DNA from: Phascolomyces articulosus
Lineage: Eukaryota > Mucoromycota > Mucoromycetes > Mucorales > Lichtheimiaceae
Length of the DNA stretch: 64,000 bases
Assembly: GCA_025677815.1 (NCBI GenBank)
Contig: JAIXMP010000006.1
Span: forward strand, 186,001 to 250,000
Direction of reading: 5' to 3'
Positions 1 through 12,395 of the stretch are shown here, piece by piece. The translations under genes and the position numbers were made by a program. The notes under the pieces were generated by a model. That model was not told the origin of the DNA. It ran no database searches and saw nothing but the letters and a program-made list of their open reading frames with translations. How positions within the stretch are numbered: the stretch's first letter is position 1; each line of letters opens with the position of its first letter.

Positions 1-144
1 TGTGGAAAACTACTTCTTGTACTTCTGCTTCCCCTCCTCCCTTTCTTTTCTTTCTCTTCTTCTTTTTTGATATAATATAGAAAGTCATTGCCTGTCCTTG
101 GTTCCCTTGACAATTACAGTCAAAGTCATCGACTGAATCCAACC

Positions 145-1732
145 ATGACCACCGTTCCAATAGTAACAGGTTGTGTCAAACGACATGAGGTAGACCATGA
201 TCATCTTTATGTGGGTGGCAAGACCATTCCTGGCAAGCGCAAAAAAAGAACCACTCCTCCATTATCTGTGGAGCAACTACGGTTACTGAGTCGTCGTATT
301 GATCCTATTGAACCTTCCAAGCCTGCACTTCCTATTCTCTATAAGCCTTCACCAAGAAAACGGCTACGTGTTCAACCTGATAATACTGAAATACCACCTG
401 CCATTATGTCCCCACCTCCTTCTTTATCCAAAATGATGGAGGATCAAGATGGTTATTGTAGTGATACCATTACCACCCTGTCTCATTCTACTACGACAAC
501 GACTACTTTATCATCATCTTTTCCATCCCCATTGTTGTACCAAACTTGTTTTGATATTTGGCCTGGTGAACCTTCGTTGGGTGATTTAGCGCATGACAAA
601 GTGAAAAACTTGAGTCAGTTATTAAAGGTACGATTGTCTCAAGCCAAGTTTCGAGTGATTGCAGCATTAGAAGCACAAGGCCAAGGTGGTACGGATAATA
701 CATTGTATAGACAACTCAAGAGTTCGGAAGATGAATGTTCGATCTGGCCTGCTGGATTTATTGGTAAGAAGCACAAGATCAGATTATCCAATAAATGTCA
801 TCAAGCACCTTGGGGTGTTACCGTGGGTAATGGTCGTCATTTGAATATCAAAAAGGAAGGACGTGTTCGTACCAAAAAAACAGCTTTAGTACCATTACAT
901 TCTTTGACATCACCATCAACATCCAAAACATCCATGGCTTCTCCTTTATCATCATCGTCTAATCAACAACAACAAACAAGAGATGCATCACGTAAATCCA
1001 AATGCGCAAAATGGATAGATCCTGATTTAGTAGCAGTGACATTACAAGATGGTAATATTTGTTTTCATTTTTTTTTAGGAAAAGCGGGTTGATTGATTGG
1101 TTTGGGAGGAGACTAGGCATCCAAAAATTTATATTTATACTTTCATATATGCAGGTTCTCGCGCATTTATTTGCAAAGATTGTAAAAAGAAATACAAGAA
1201 TCGAAATGGACTTGTTTATCATCGTGATCGATGCAAGCAACGTAAACCTATCAAACCCATCAATTGTGCTTGCGGTGAAAAACATGCCCATGATCCACTG
1301 GTGCAATGCGAGACATGTCATTTATATTCTCATTTAGAGTGTATTGGATTGGATGAAAATGAACTAAACAATGAAGGTGCTTTCCATTGTCCGACATGTA
1401 TCTTGGTCCCAACGGACAAACCTTATACCGATTTAAGTAGCACAACAGTGATGCAGGGACAATCACATCAAATTTGGGAAGATTTTTCAATGTCACCTTC
1501 TTCTTCCATGAGTAATAACACTTGGACATCATCCACAACACCTTCTTTGACATCTTCTTCTTCTTCACTTGGTTATCACGATGTAGGTTTAATGACACCT
1601 TCTAGTAATCATACAATGATGATGATGAATACACCTTCTCCATCTATTTCTTCTCAACAATCTGATTCACAATGGTTTGAATTTGCCAACTTTGATACTG
1701 ATTTCACCTTTCAAGATTCCCAAAATGAATAA
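145..1732 (+). CDS. C2HC + PHD zinc-finger nuclear protein (possible Whi5-like motif)
   Basis: Two exons (145-1051, 1155-1732) join in frame across a GT-AG intron and give about 494 aa. The junction places a C2HC finger (CKDC...H...C) just after the splice. Next comes a C4HC3 PHD finger (CAC, CETC, HLEC, CPTC), then a Ser/Thr/Met-rich acidic tail. PHD fingers usually read histone H3 tails, so a chromatin or transcription role is inferred. The N-terminal half is basic and low-complexity, except for a helical stretch near 590-670 (RLSQAKFRV) that faintly resembles the Whi5/Nrm1 repressor motif; this is weak. The first ATG in the frame is at 145, but the frame stays open back to about 76, just past a TATAG that could be an acceptor. 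An upstream exon outside or at the window edge is therefore possible. Confidence 0.75.
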
Positions 1733-2405
1733 TAAACCCTTCCAAAAAAAAAACCTATTTTTTTTTACCTATCTATTTGCATTCTCTCTCACTTTTTTAT
1801 TATTGGTTTTTTTTTTTACTCACACACACATATATATTCACATTCACATACATTTACATTCCTCACCATCTACGCACACCTTCTTATATAGCCCTTCTTA
1901 ATCATTTATTTGTTTGATAATAATTGATTTCAATTTTCTCACCCAACCTCCTTTTATTAATTTGCATTACATTGAACAAACAACAACAAAACATGATATT
2001 TTGTTTTCATCTTTTTTTTTCTTCAATTAAAATATAGTTGATAACTCATGTCAAATCACCACCACTTTTTTTTTACATAATAATGACAGAAAATATTATC
2101 CATAAAAAGAACGTTTCTAAGTCGGAAGAAAGGCAATAAAAAGAAAACTCATGTGGTCTGTGTTACACGCGAAAGGTTCCGAACGACTGACACATAAGCA
2201 GTAATGATATTATATAGAATTTTAGCCATCATAGATCATCATTATTAGTCCTCCGCTTCCTCGGAGAGGAGAAGGAGAAAGGCGGGTGAAATGGGAAGAA
2301 AGAACTTTTTGATCTCACGCTTTTAAGCTTATTTCACACTTCTTTTTTTCTCTCTATCTCTTTTCATTCTTCTTTTCACATCAGTTCTTTCTTTTTTTTT
2401 CTGTC
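1733..2405. other. Intergenic: 3' flank of PHD gene and promoter of RCH1-like gene
   Basis: No credible ORF. It contains T-rich and CA-rich tracts (around 1740-1880) and then a more GC-rich stretch (about 2140-2300) with a short palindrome, CTCCG-CTTCCT-CGGAG, near 2251. A long pyrimidine run leads straight into the ATG at 2406, which is typical of promoters in this window. Confidence 0.5.
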
Positions 2406-4274
2406 ATGGCCACCACAACATCCACTGTAGTGGCAACGACTGCAAATACGAGTCGAAATGATAATGATTCATCGATCCAATCAGAGACTGTAATTTCACT
2501 TCAGGGACAGCATGATACACCATCCATCCCCGACGATAAAGAAAATAAAGAACCAACCACCACTATCTTACAGCCTCAACATGAACAACCCAAGAAATTA
2601 TGGAGACGCATTCTCGATCGAGTGATTCATTATTTAAAACAATATTGGTTCTTATTAGGTCTTGGTACCGTCATTGGACTTGCATGGGCATTCCCTCAAG
2701 TCGGTAAAACGAATGGTGTCATTGAAGCTCAATATACCGTCAAATGGGGTGCTGTCATTGTTATCTTTTTACTGTCCGGTCTTGGATTAGAAGTCAAAGT
2801 CATGTTACAAACAATCCTTCGATGGCGATTGCATCTTGTCGTTCAAATCATCAATTTTGTATTTATGCCATTTTTCGCTTTTGGTGTCGTTCATTTCTTG
2901 ATTAAAGTCGGTGCTAAACTCGATATGGCCGTTTATCAAGGTTTTATGATTGCTTTTTCGACAAGTACCACTGTTTCTTCCAATGCTGTCATGACTCGTA
3001 ATGCACATGGTAACGATAGTGGTGCATTGGTCAATGCTGCACTGGGAAATATTCTTGGTATTTTCGTATCCCCCGCACTTATGCAATGTAATTATTATCT
3101 TTTTTTTATCGTAATCATAGTTGTATAATTATACTACCGAAAAAATCACAAAAAGAAAAGGCAGATTTCAACCCAAAAATGGGAAAAAAAAGAAACATTT
3201 GATTCTAAAAATTAATATGATTACATCATTCTCTTTTTCTCTTATGGATTCATATATACCTTTATGGATGCATTATAAATTATAGTATTTGGAGACGATA
3301 ATCGTATTTTCACACCGGGTACACGAGGTACCGTTGATTTCCTTTCTGTACTCAAGACCTTGGGTTTAACTGTACTTTTGCCACTCGTCGTGGGTCAAGT
3401 GATCCGTTACTTTTTTACTCGCAAAGTTAAATATTTGGCTGCCAAACTTCATTTTTCCATCATCAATAGTTTGGCTTTACTTTGTATGGTGTGGTCTGTC
3501 TTTTGTGATGGTGTGGCAAGTGATGCTTTCCATCGTATGAGTGGTGTCGATATCATTGCAATTATTGGCGTCGACATTTTCATGTACTTATTGGGTTGTT
3601 CTTTTTGTATTTTTGTTGCTCGAGTCCCATGGCCTAGTAAACTTTTATCAACACCTACACCTGCACTTGTCAAAAAATGGCGATTTTCTAGACAAGATGC
3701 AGTGGCTATCATGGTAAGTTTTGCAAAAAGTAAAAAATCAACGTGCACTTTTGTTTATGCATCCTAACATTTACACACATTTACACACTGCATACGCGTG
3801 TGTGTTCTAACTCTATCTTCTTATTATAGTATTGTGGAGCCACAAAGACAGTGAGTTTGGGTATTCCATTAATCAACGTACTTTATTCTGATAAAAGTCT
3901 TGGTATGATGGGTGTCCTCTCTTTACCATTACTCATGTATCATATTATCCAGTAAGTTTTCCCTTTTGGGTTTTTCTAGTTCTATTTATAATATAAATAT
4001 AGAAGAAAAACGTGGCTGTAGATAGGCGTTTGCTGTTCCCAAGAATTTTTTTTATTAACCTCACAAGAAAATATATAGATTGTTTATTGGTAATTTTCAA
4101 GTACCGTTTTTAAAACGATGGATCGAAAAAACCCTTGAAGATGTGGATGAAGATGAACAAATACCGATGTCAAATACTAGTTCTAATATTAGTACGACCG
4201 ATCATACCCATCGTGAAGGAGAAGATAATATCTCATTACCCACTACAACGCGTAGACGTACCGCTCAAGCATAG
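2406..4274 (+). CDS. RCH1: SLC10A7/RCH1-like bile-acid:sodium symporter family membrane protein
   Basis: Four exons (2406-3087, 3286-3713, 3830-3951, 4079-4274) join in frame to give 475 aa. About 75 residues of hydrophilic N-terminus precede roughly ten membrane segments with the SBF-like signatures GLGLEVKVM, AFSTSTTVSSNAVMTRNAHGN and YCGATKTVSLGIPLI, the last two corresponding to the discontinuous helices of this fold. In yeast and Candida the RCH1 proteins are plasma-membrane negative regulators of cytosolic calcium influx; the vertebrate homologue SLC10A7 affects calcium handling and glycosylation. That role is family knowledge, not visible here. The tail is acidic and Ser/Thr-rich. The ATG at 2406 is the first in the frame after a pyrimidine tract. 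The gene is convergent with the bZIP gene. Confidence 0.88.
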
Positions 4275-4602
4275 AATTTTAAAGATAAAACTACTCCATT
4301 TTATTATATGTGTTATATACAATTGTGTTATATTAAAATGAAAGAAAGAAAATGAAAAACAAAATAAAAAACAAATATTAATAAGAATAATCCTAGTCCC
4401 CTTCTATCTTATATGGAATGGATGAAGAGAATAGGTGTGTAAAATCATAATAAGAACGTGGAGGGAAAAATAAAAAGAGAAACATGACATTTGGGCATAT
4501 GTGTTTTTGTGTATATATTTATAAATTCGATCAACCTATATAAATATAAAAAGAAACAAAAAACTTACTTTCTAGGATCGGAAAGTTCTTTTCATTTTTT
4601 TA

Positions 4603-4694
4603 AGTATCCCGATTCCTCTTTTTATTTTCTTATTTACTTCACCCATTGACGATAAGTAGAGCAAAAAGAAAAAGAAAAGAGGAATTGGGATACT
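4603..4694. repeat. Imperfect inverted repeat (hairpin) between convergent genes
   Basis: The left arm at about 4603-4628 begins AGTATCCCGATTCCTCTTTT. The right arm at about 4668-4694 is its near-perfect reverse complement ending GGGATACT. The arms match over about 25 bp with a few mismatches, separated by about 40 bases. It lies downstream of the RCH1-like stop and at or beyond the 3' end of the bZIP coding exons, so it would be transcribed in either 3' region. Confidence 0.75.
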
Positions 4695-4741
4695 CTATAT
4701 GTAGCCAAGAAGAAAAAGAAAAAGGAATGAAAAACACTTGC

Positions 4742-5693
4742 CTAGATATTGGTATGGATTGGCAATAACATCTTGAACATCAGTCCATTGATTAAACAAA
4801 TCTTGCTCAATATCTAGAAGAAAGAAAGATAGAAAGAGGGGTATCCGCCTAGGATCATGATTCCTTTTTTTAACAGAGATAGAGATCATAAATGAAAGAA
4901 AGAACACTCGCCTGTTAATGGTTTACAAATATCTTGTTGTTGATGTTGTTGTTGATATCGTAATGAGGAAGGAGATGATAATGTAGATATAATTGGCGTT
5001 TTGTTCATTTCTTCTTCTGTGATTGAACTGGATTCTGATTCAAAAGATGCTGGAACTACCAAATTAGATATATATATTTTTTGTGAGTATAAAAAATATC
5101 AAATTGAAACATCAGATGGGGCGGGGATAATGAGAAAGATGGCTCTTATTTTTTTTCTTCGTTTCATTTACCCGAAATAAATGGTGGTGGTGGTTGTAAT
5201 AATGATTGTTGAGGTGAAGAGGAAGTGGAAGAAGAAGAAGGGTTTTGTTCAAGTAATCGTTGGTTTTCTGCAGAAACAGTAGATATTAACTGTTGTAATA
5301 AATTGTTTTGTTTTTCTAAATCGACACATCGTTGTTCAGCAATTTCTGCACGTACACTTGTATTACGGTTGCTCTCCTAGGAACAAACAATATATATTAG
5401 TATATCATTTGTGTATGAAGATAAATTCATTTTTCTTTTACCTGAAGTTCTTGGATGATTTTTTCTAAATCAAGGACTGTTTGTTGTAATGTTTGTGTAT
5501 ATTGAGATCGTCGTTCACGGAAAGCTGCTTGTGCTAAACGATTACGTACTTTACGTTGTTCTTCTGTAAAAATACGGTGTCGACCACCATGTGATTTTTT
5601 TGTATTTGCGGTGAAATCGTCATTATGATCTTCTTTTGAAAGGGAGATGCTAGTCATAGTAGATGGTATACTTGTCATTGTCATTTTTGTCAT
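4742..5693 (-). CDS. Pap1/AP-1-like bZIP transcription factor (3' end uncertain)
   Basis: Four exons can be followed: 5693-5442, 5376-5172, 5055-4912 and 4813-4742, all in frame, about 224 aa so far. Exon 1 carries the basic region NRLAQAAFRERR, which fits the fungal AP-1 signature N-x2-A-Q-x2-F-R, followed by a leucine-zipper helix that continues into exon 2. The rest is Ser/Gln/Pro-rich and then acidic. Yap1/Pap1 proteins activate oxidative-stress and detoxification genes, but I find no cysteine-rich C-terminal domain, so redox regulation cannot be claimed. Introns 3 and 4 seem to use GC donors (CAG|GCGAGT, TAG|GCAAGT). The last exon is unclear: an acceptor at about 4695 would give a stop near 4639. 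ATG 5693 is in good context. Confidence 0.78.
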
Positions 5694-6452
5694 TTGGGTA
5701 CTTTTTTCTTTGGAGGAGCAAAAACAGGAAAAAGAGTAAAAAAGAAGTGTGGGTGAGAAAGAAAGCGAAAAAGAAATATTTAGAGGTTTTTTTCAATCTC
5801 CATCTTTAAAAATTATACCCAAATCTAACCTTTTTGGAAAGTTGTACGAAAACTTTTTATATTTCATTAGTCTGGTTTAAAAAAGATAACAAATTCAACC
5901 TATTTCTTACTGTTCAAAAGCTTCTTATCAGTAAAACATATTTCAATATATTGCTAACTTTCGCACGGTGTTATACATTGAGCAAATTATGTAACTTAAG
6001 CGATAATATGAAATCATATTGAGTGTTTTTGTTCATGTGTCCCTTATTACCCTTTTAAATCTTTGCTGTGTGAATATCGATCATCATCCAACAACCAAAA
6101 AATGCTATCCTCATGAGCATGAAACATACGTAAATTATTTTATTAATATTTCAACAAAAACATGAATGATATTTCTTCATATTCTTTTTGATTACTTTGA
6201 TTTGCTACTATATACAAAGAAAGGGAAAAAAAATCTGGTTATTATGGTGCCATGAAGTGTAGTAGGAGGAGAACAGAAGATGAGGGGGGGAAAGAATTAG
6301 TTTACGTATTCTTCTTTCAAGGAGAAAAATAAAAAAGAAGTAGAGTAAAAAAGATAATAATTGGTGAATATTAAATGAAGAAGAACAACAGGTTTTATAA
6401 AAAAAAAAAAGAAAAGAGTAACTAATAACTAGAATAATTTAAAATGCATATT
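5694..6452. other. Intergenic: promoter of bZIP gene and 3' flank of membrane-protein gene
   Basis: No supported gene. A 62-codon open frame at 5834-6022 starts with TTG and has AT-driven composition, so I do not call it. The stretch next to 5693 is purine-rich on the plus strand (pyrimidine-rich for the bZIP transcript), as expected of the bZIP promoter. Confidence 0.5.
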
Positions 6453-8163
6453 TTAAACTGCAAGATGATCTGTAGAAGAAGCTCCTAATGTAATATGAGA
6501 AGCAAGACTACTTTCCACCAATGTTTGGGAATAATAACGTTTTTCATCTTGATGAGGATGAGGACTTTGTCCTAAATGACTATCGTCATCGCTTCCTTTA
6601 AGTTTATCAATACCATAGGCTTTTTCTTCTTCGCTAGGTGTAGGCATGATCGTCTCATCGTCATCCACGACATGGCATTTAGCCCCGATCTTTTCCCGTA
6701 ATGCATGAATACCTAACTGCAGGAAAAAGCATAGAATCACAGAGACTGCAACTGCAATATACCAAATCGAACAAGAAGCTCCTTGACTCCAATCCAGGAA
6801 CGAATACACCCACCATTTTTCACTATAGAGTGTAGTAGTAAATTTACAATTTGAAATAATAAGTTTTTTTTCTATATATACACATTCTTTTCTTTTATCG
6901 TCTTTAAAATATAATATATATACTTACGATGCGTAAATGATAAATGTTAATACCATATAAGTGAGTACAGTACAAAACACAACGACAACCATTCGTTTAT
7001 AAATAATCATACGCGACATGATGACTTCGGTTATCATCATTAAAAAGGTGCTACCATGAAGTGATACAGCAACCCACCAATCAACTGAAGTTGCTTGCTC
7101 GTCTATAAATATATAATAAAAGTGTGGCCATTGACGAAGGAGGGGTTATAAGGAGAGAAAGAAACAAAGAAGGGAGGGGGAGTAAGTTACTATCATGATA
7201 ATTACACAATCTTTTTGACATAATGAAAAAGAAAAACTTTATATGTAGTATTTACCGTTCAAGATGACACCAGATAAAAGCGCCCAATATACAGTGGGTG
7301 TCAAGATACTAATTGAATATTAGTTATTATTAGTTATAGGATATATATATGGGAAGGATCATGTTGAAAAGTAATAATAAAACTTACTTGTAGGTAACGA
7401 TAGTATGATAGAGAAAAACATAAAGATAATTGAGAATAGAACTTTGGTTTAGAAAGGATGCAGGATGTTTGGGCTGACATCTTAAATAACGGTAATGGTG
7501 ACAAAAAGTGGTCTATAGAAACAAACGAAAAATTATGTATAATAGAGAAAAAAAACTTGATGTGGTTAAGGAACTTTTTTTGTATGATCTTTCATGGAGT
7601 ATAATAATAATAACAATAGTAGGAGAACACATAAGGGCAAGGAGAATTTCTATACAGGGTGAGGGGGACGAAGGAGAAGAGAGGGGTAGTAGTGACAAAA
7701 TAGATCATTACAAAAAAAATATTTGTAAATGATGATATATAATAATAAATGAACAACAACTCAAAAAAAAAGAGGAGTGGTATTGACGAGTTGTTCAAAA
7801 TATGATCAAAGAAAAAAAAAAGGAGGAAGAATAGAGATATATACGTAATAAGTTTGTATTATATAATAATAAGAATAATGAAATGGGTGAGCTTACCACA
7901 AGATATGCATGAAGACCGATAAATGTAAATCGAGTAAAATAAGCAAAATAATGATCGATTTCATTCCTTTGAATACTGTAAATAATATCCGCCCACATCA
8001 CAATGGCTGAATATAGCACTAATGGAATTCGAATCATGAATAATGTTTTCGAAGATACAAAATACGAGCTGACTGCTCGTTCTGGTTCAAACTGATCCAA
8101 TTTTAACCATCGTATTATTTTTGAATCCGATGAATCGACTCGTTCGTCTCGATATGGAGGCAT
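6453..8163 (-). CDS. Six- to seven-span membrane protein, FAR-17a/AIG1- or rolling-stone-like
   Basis: Five exons (8163-7897, 7512-7388, 7308-7256, 7102-6928, 6822-6453) join with consistent phases to give 329 aa. Hydrophobic segments are spread through the protein. The membrane part ends with WWVYSFLDWSQG and a final helix (IWYIAVAVSVILCFFLQLGI), followed by an acidic cytosolic-looking tail of about 85 residues. The conserved-looking HG in VSLHGSTFLMMITEVIMSR and the FLDW motif recall the FAR-17a/AIG1 (androgen-induced) and rolling-stone membrane families, but the resemblance is loose, so no enzymatic role is claimed. ATG 8163 begins the first exon. TMEM62-like is the next gene upstream on the same strand. 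Confidence 0.7.
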
Positions 8164-8500
8164 GATGTTTTTAGATGTGGATCAAAAAAGTGTTTATATA
8201 TTTAATAATAATAATAATAAAAAAGAAGATGGATCAAAGAAACAAAACAATGAAGAAAGAAGAAGTAAAAAAAAATGCAAGGAAAAGAAGATTCTGATGA
8301 TGAAGAACAAAAGGTGGATGTGGTTAGGCTGATGATGATAATCCTGAAGTTTTTTTTTTTTTTTTCAAGTTGTAAATAATAAATTAAGGAGGTACAGGAG
8401 AGTCAGTGAGAGAAAGGTAAAAAAAAAAAAAAAGGAAGGTAAAAAAAAAAGTAACGATGTCGTTGTAATAGCAAAAAATGAAATAAAATAAAAATCAATT
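8164..8500. other. Short intergenic region between two minus-strand genes
   Basis: It holds the promoter of the membrane-protein gene and the 3' flank of the TMEM62-like gene. Only A/T homopolymer runs and an (AAT)n microsatellite near 8204 are visible; no gene. Confidence 0.5.
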
Positions 8501-11500
8501 CTAATCAAGCTTGCTATCACTACCATTGTCATGATGATTGGGATACTGTCGATTATTACTAGTTCCAGTACCACGACTATGCATCATTAATGGTCTTGTA
8601 GCTGAAGAAGAAGCACCACTACTATGAGATGAGGTAGAACTATTTTCTTCCATATCATTTTCATCTAATCTGTCTATTAAAACGTGTTCATCTCTCTCCC
8701 TGCTATTGAACCGTTGCTCCTCCAGTGCATGGTGTTCCACTCCAGGTTCGTGATAAGGGTGCTCCTGATGGCTAATTGTAGTTCGTTGTTGATAGTTGTT
8801 GCTAGATGGTTGTACATTGGCAGCACGTTGACACGCACGACATCCATTGGCAACTACAGCCACTCGTTGTCGATGTCTTTCACGGAACGTAGGCAACAAT
8901 CCATTCTTGCCAATCACCAACATGACACCCATAAACACCAACCACACAGTCAATATATTGACAATCAGTGTAGGCCATACGCCACCATAACAATTAGCCA
9001 ATCGAATAATCACAGAGAAACGCCACATCCAAAAAATAACCTCCAAGGCCTTAAACCAAAGATGCTCATTTATTTGGCGGACTTGACGTTGTCCTTTGCT
9101 TGAACCAAGACAATGCAATTCAGTCGATTGAGTACAACGCCATGCAAAAAATCGATACAAAAATCCAACATCCAAATTGACCGCCATAATGGCAAATTTC
9201 CAAGTATCAGCCAGGGGAACCCACTCCTTGGACAAAACAAGCCCCCATAAATAAAAGGTACCATAGCGGTTCGCATCAGTCGACGCAGATGGAATAAATT
9301 CACCTTGGAACCATGGTAATGCTAGTAACCATAATTGAACAGTAAAGGTGGTGTACCAGATCAAGGGTTGGTCTTGAGGGAGCCTTAAAAATCGAAGTGT
9401 CCATAATAATAATTGGCGTTGAATAAATTGGAAAGGGCCATAGGAAGAGAATTGATCAATGCGGTGGATCTTGAGTAGTAGACGGTTTTGCAAGGAGGCA
9501 GTTGATACTGGATAAGATTGATCATCAATACTTTTACGAGCGAGATCGTTGTATATTTTAGGTATCATTAATGTCATTAATGTAAAAAATATCGATAGGA
9601 TCGTAAAAACGCTTATCTATAAATAAAAAAAATCAATCCAATAAATAAAATGGACAAACAGAAACATTATCAACTATGTTCTCTCCAAAATAATATATAA
9701 GAACAGTAAGGAGATCAAAATTTGCAAAATTAAACTTACAAGAGTGGCAACATGTGATCCTATTAACCATTCTCCAACACCTCCGCCAATAGCCAATCGA
9801 AAACCATCTACACGAAATTCCACTGATGCTTCTCCTATCAACATGGTGCTCTTATCAGTGACTTCAATATGAATGGTGTGTGAATTCATGTCATTAAAAT
9901 CGTTGGGCTCCCAAGACGAAACCCATAATGGCATGTTGCTGGTACCAACAAATTCTGCAGGGAATGGGTGATTATGTCCATCCACAGTGATATGTACTTG
10001 TAATTGAGATGGATCGCTTTTGGAAAATACAAGGAATCGAAGGTGAGTACTAGTACGTGTTCGATAAAAAGGTTCTTTACGTCCTAATACATAGCGAGAA
10101 TCTTTGGGGTTGGTGATCAAGATGGTAGGTTTGACAGTTAATTTTTCGGGCCATTGCACTTGACCTTCCTTTGATAAGGTAGGAATGCCAATATCAATAT
10201 CTGCGAGTGGTAATTCTTGATCAACAAATGAAATCATATCGTTATCAATGGCAATAATTCGAAATACACCATGGTCTTTCATATCGGCAAGTTCTAGTTC
10301 AAGTGAGTCTGTCCATGGATTATAGGATTGTAAAATATCTCCTAAGCCTAGTAAACAGTGCAATATATTAATATCAATGAATGTCAATGTAAGATTGAGA
10401 GATATCACTCGTAATATCATTCCAAAAAAGATTAGTTACCAGCATATAATCGATGCAAATGACCACAGAAATATATACTCATATGTTGCGCTAAATCCTT
10501 AAATTTGTATCCTTGATTGGATTTACCGAATACCATGGTTGTTGTTGGATAATGGGAGAACTAAAGTATTTCGTACAAATATATTACTATTATCCACTTG
10601 AAGAATAAGAATACCTTCATTTATCCAACCAAGTAACAAAGAATAATGACTTACCACAAAAGTATGGTTATACTGTGTTGGCGTCATAATGGCTGAAGCA
10701 AGATGATCCATTGCAGTTGAAGTCAAATAACCAAAAAAGTTAATTGGGCGAGATGGGCCTTTTTTGGGGCTAAATGAGGCAAAATAAATATATATAATTA
10801 ATTCATTTTAGCTCCCAATATTCATATATGACGCACAGCCTCCTCCTGCCCATGATGACCATTCTCTTCTATATATGAGGAAGATGAAATCCTTTTTTTT
10901 TTTTTTTTTACTTTTACTTTACCTTGCATCCATCGCAACAAATTGATATTTACCAAATGGTTTTTCCACTTGCCAACTATACACACCTTCACCAGCTTCA
11001 AGTAACTCAGCGCTTTTACCATAAGCCCGATAGAGATTGTGTTCGGATTGCCAAGACTCGAGATTAAATGCATCATGATTGCCTCTCGTATCATACCATG
11101 GAATTCCGCCAGATCCTTGTTCTACAATGGCTTTGTACATTTCCCACTCTTCTGGATATTGTTGTGTTTTTATTCTATCCGAATCCTTGGCATCTGTTAA
11201 ATCACCCGTAACGACTACTAATTCAGGTCTATTTTTGGAGGAGTAGGATATAGGTGAAGCATTGAGACACTTGCATTTTTTTTTCAACGATTTCCATCCA
11301 ATCCAGTCCAATATCCCAATCCGTAGATAGAAAGATATATTTCCAACTCTCTGTCTATAGAGGATGAATGATGGGATTTTTCGATCGACTTACTTGATCA
11401 TAGGTAGAAATGAATTCATAAACTGAATAAAATGATTGGTATGGCCTTGATTTTTAAATTTGGATATATGTAGGTCAGATATCTATTCAATCATCAATTA

Positions 11501-11861
11501 GATAATACGTTTAAATTTTTACTGTTATATTTTTTTTTTTTACAATCCGTTTTCAACTTGTTGATTGCCTCGCGAGGATGGTCATGATCAATGGGCTCTG
11601 ATTTTTATATAAGATACAAACCTGAACAAAATAAAAGATATCAGAATTCTTATCGTCTAGCATAGTTTGGTCATTTTCTTCGTCCTGGAATCGATATCGT
11701 GATTGTCGAGAGGAAACTGATTCAGGAACGGCGAGTGTTTTATCCAACTGTGTCGATTGACTCGATAGCTCGGCTATCGATAACCAATGCAATTGGCCCG
11801 CTCGAAACAGACTCACTAACAAAAGTAAAAGACATGCCCAGGTGGATTTGGACAAATTCAT
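8501..11861 (-). CDS. TMEM62: TMEM62-like transmembrane metallophosphoesterase
   Basis: Seven exons (11861-11622, 11482-11394, 11228-10923, 10769-10655, 10560-10440, 10347-9740, 9616-8501) keep phase throughout and give about 864 aa. The N-terminus is a signal anchor (STWACLLLLLVSLF). The metallophosphoesterase core has the full metal-ligand set in order: SDLH, GDLTD, RGNHD, SHYP and GHLH. An Ig-like lumenal domain follows, then several membrane helices in the last exon and a low-complexity tail. This is the TMEM62 architecture; its substrate is not established, and a secretory-pathway membrane location is inferred. I start at ATG 11861 because the sequence just upstream (poly-pyrimidine ending CTGCAG) looks like a 5' UTR intron acceptor; an ATG at 11951 would add about 30 T-rich-coded residues. 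Confidence 0.85.
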
Positions 11862-12395
11862 TGAATGGAAGGATTGTACTGCAGGAATTAAAAAAAAAGA
11901 GAAAAGAAAAAAAAAGGGTACAAAGTCTATTTTGGGAAATTGACTGTACATGTTGAAACGTGGAAGTCCGACTACCAAAGAATCTTTCTGCCTTGTCAAT
12001 GTATAATATAGGATAGAATCAATCTGATGGTTTTTTTATCCATGTGATGATTCTCATCCCAATTTGCATTATACAGAATATAACTAACATCATCACCATC
12101 AGATGAAAAAGTTAAAAATACCCATCTTTAGAGAAAAACACTCTCTCTTCCAACGATCCTCATTCAAAATAAGGTAACGCACTGATACATTCTACACACT
12201 AACAAGCATCAATAAAATTAATTTGGTATATATATAGAATGAATTTCATTTCGTACTGAAATATACAATAACAAAGGTGTTGTTAAGAAATAGTGTGGGA
12301 TAAGCAAATCGACAAATTGAATTATGAGAATGAAGAGACGGTTTTTAAAATCGAGTAATGAAAGGAACGCGTTTATATCAATCCAGTTTACTTTT
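11862..12395. other. Intergenic: upstream region of TMEM62-like gene
   Basis: No gene seen. It includes the likely 5' UTR intron end just upstream of 11861 and the 3' flank of the COPS9-like gene. Confidence 0.45.

Noticed and set aside
5834..6022. 62-codon open frame upstream of the bZIP gene
   Set aside because: TTG start, AT-driven composition, no motif, and it lies in a promoter region.
7508..7732. Plus-strand open frame
   Set aside because: It spans an intron of the minus-strand membrane-protein gene; the exon chain there is phase-consistent.
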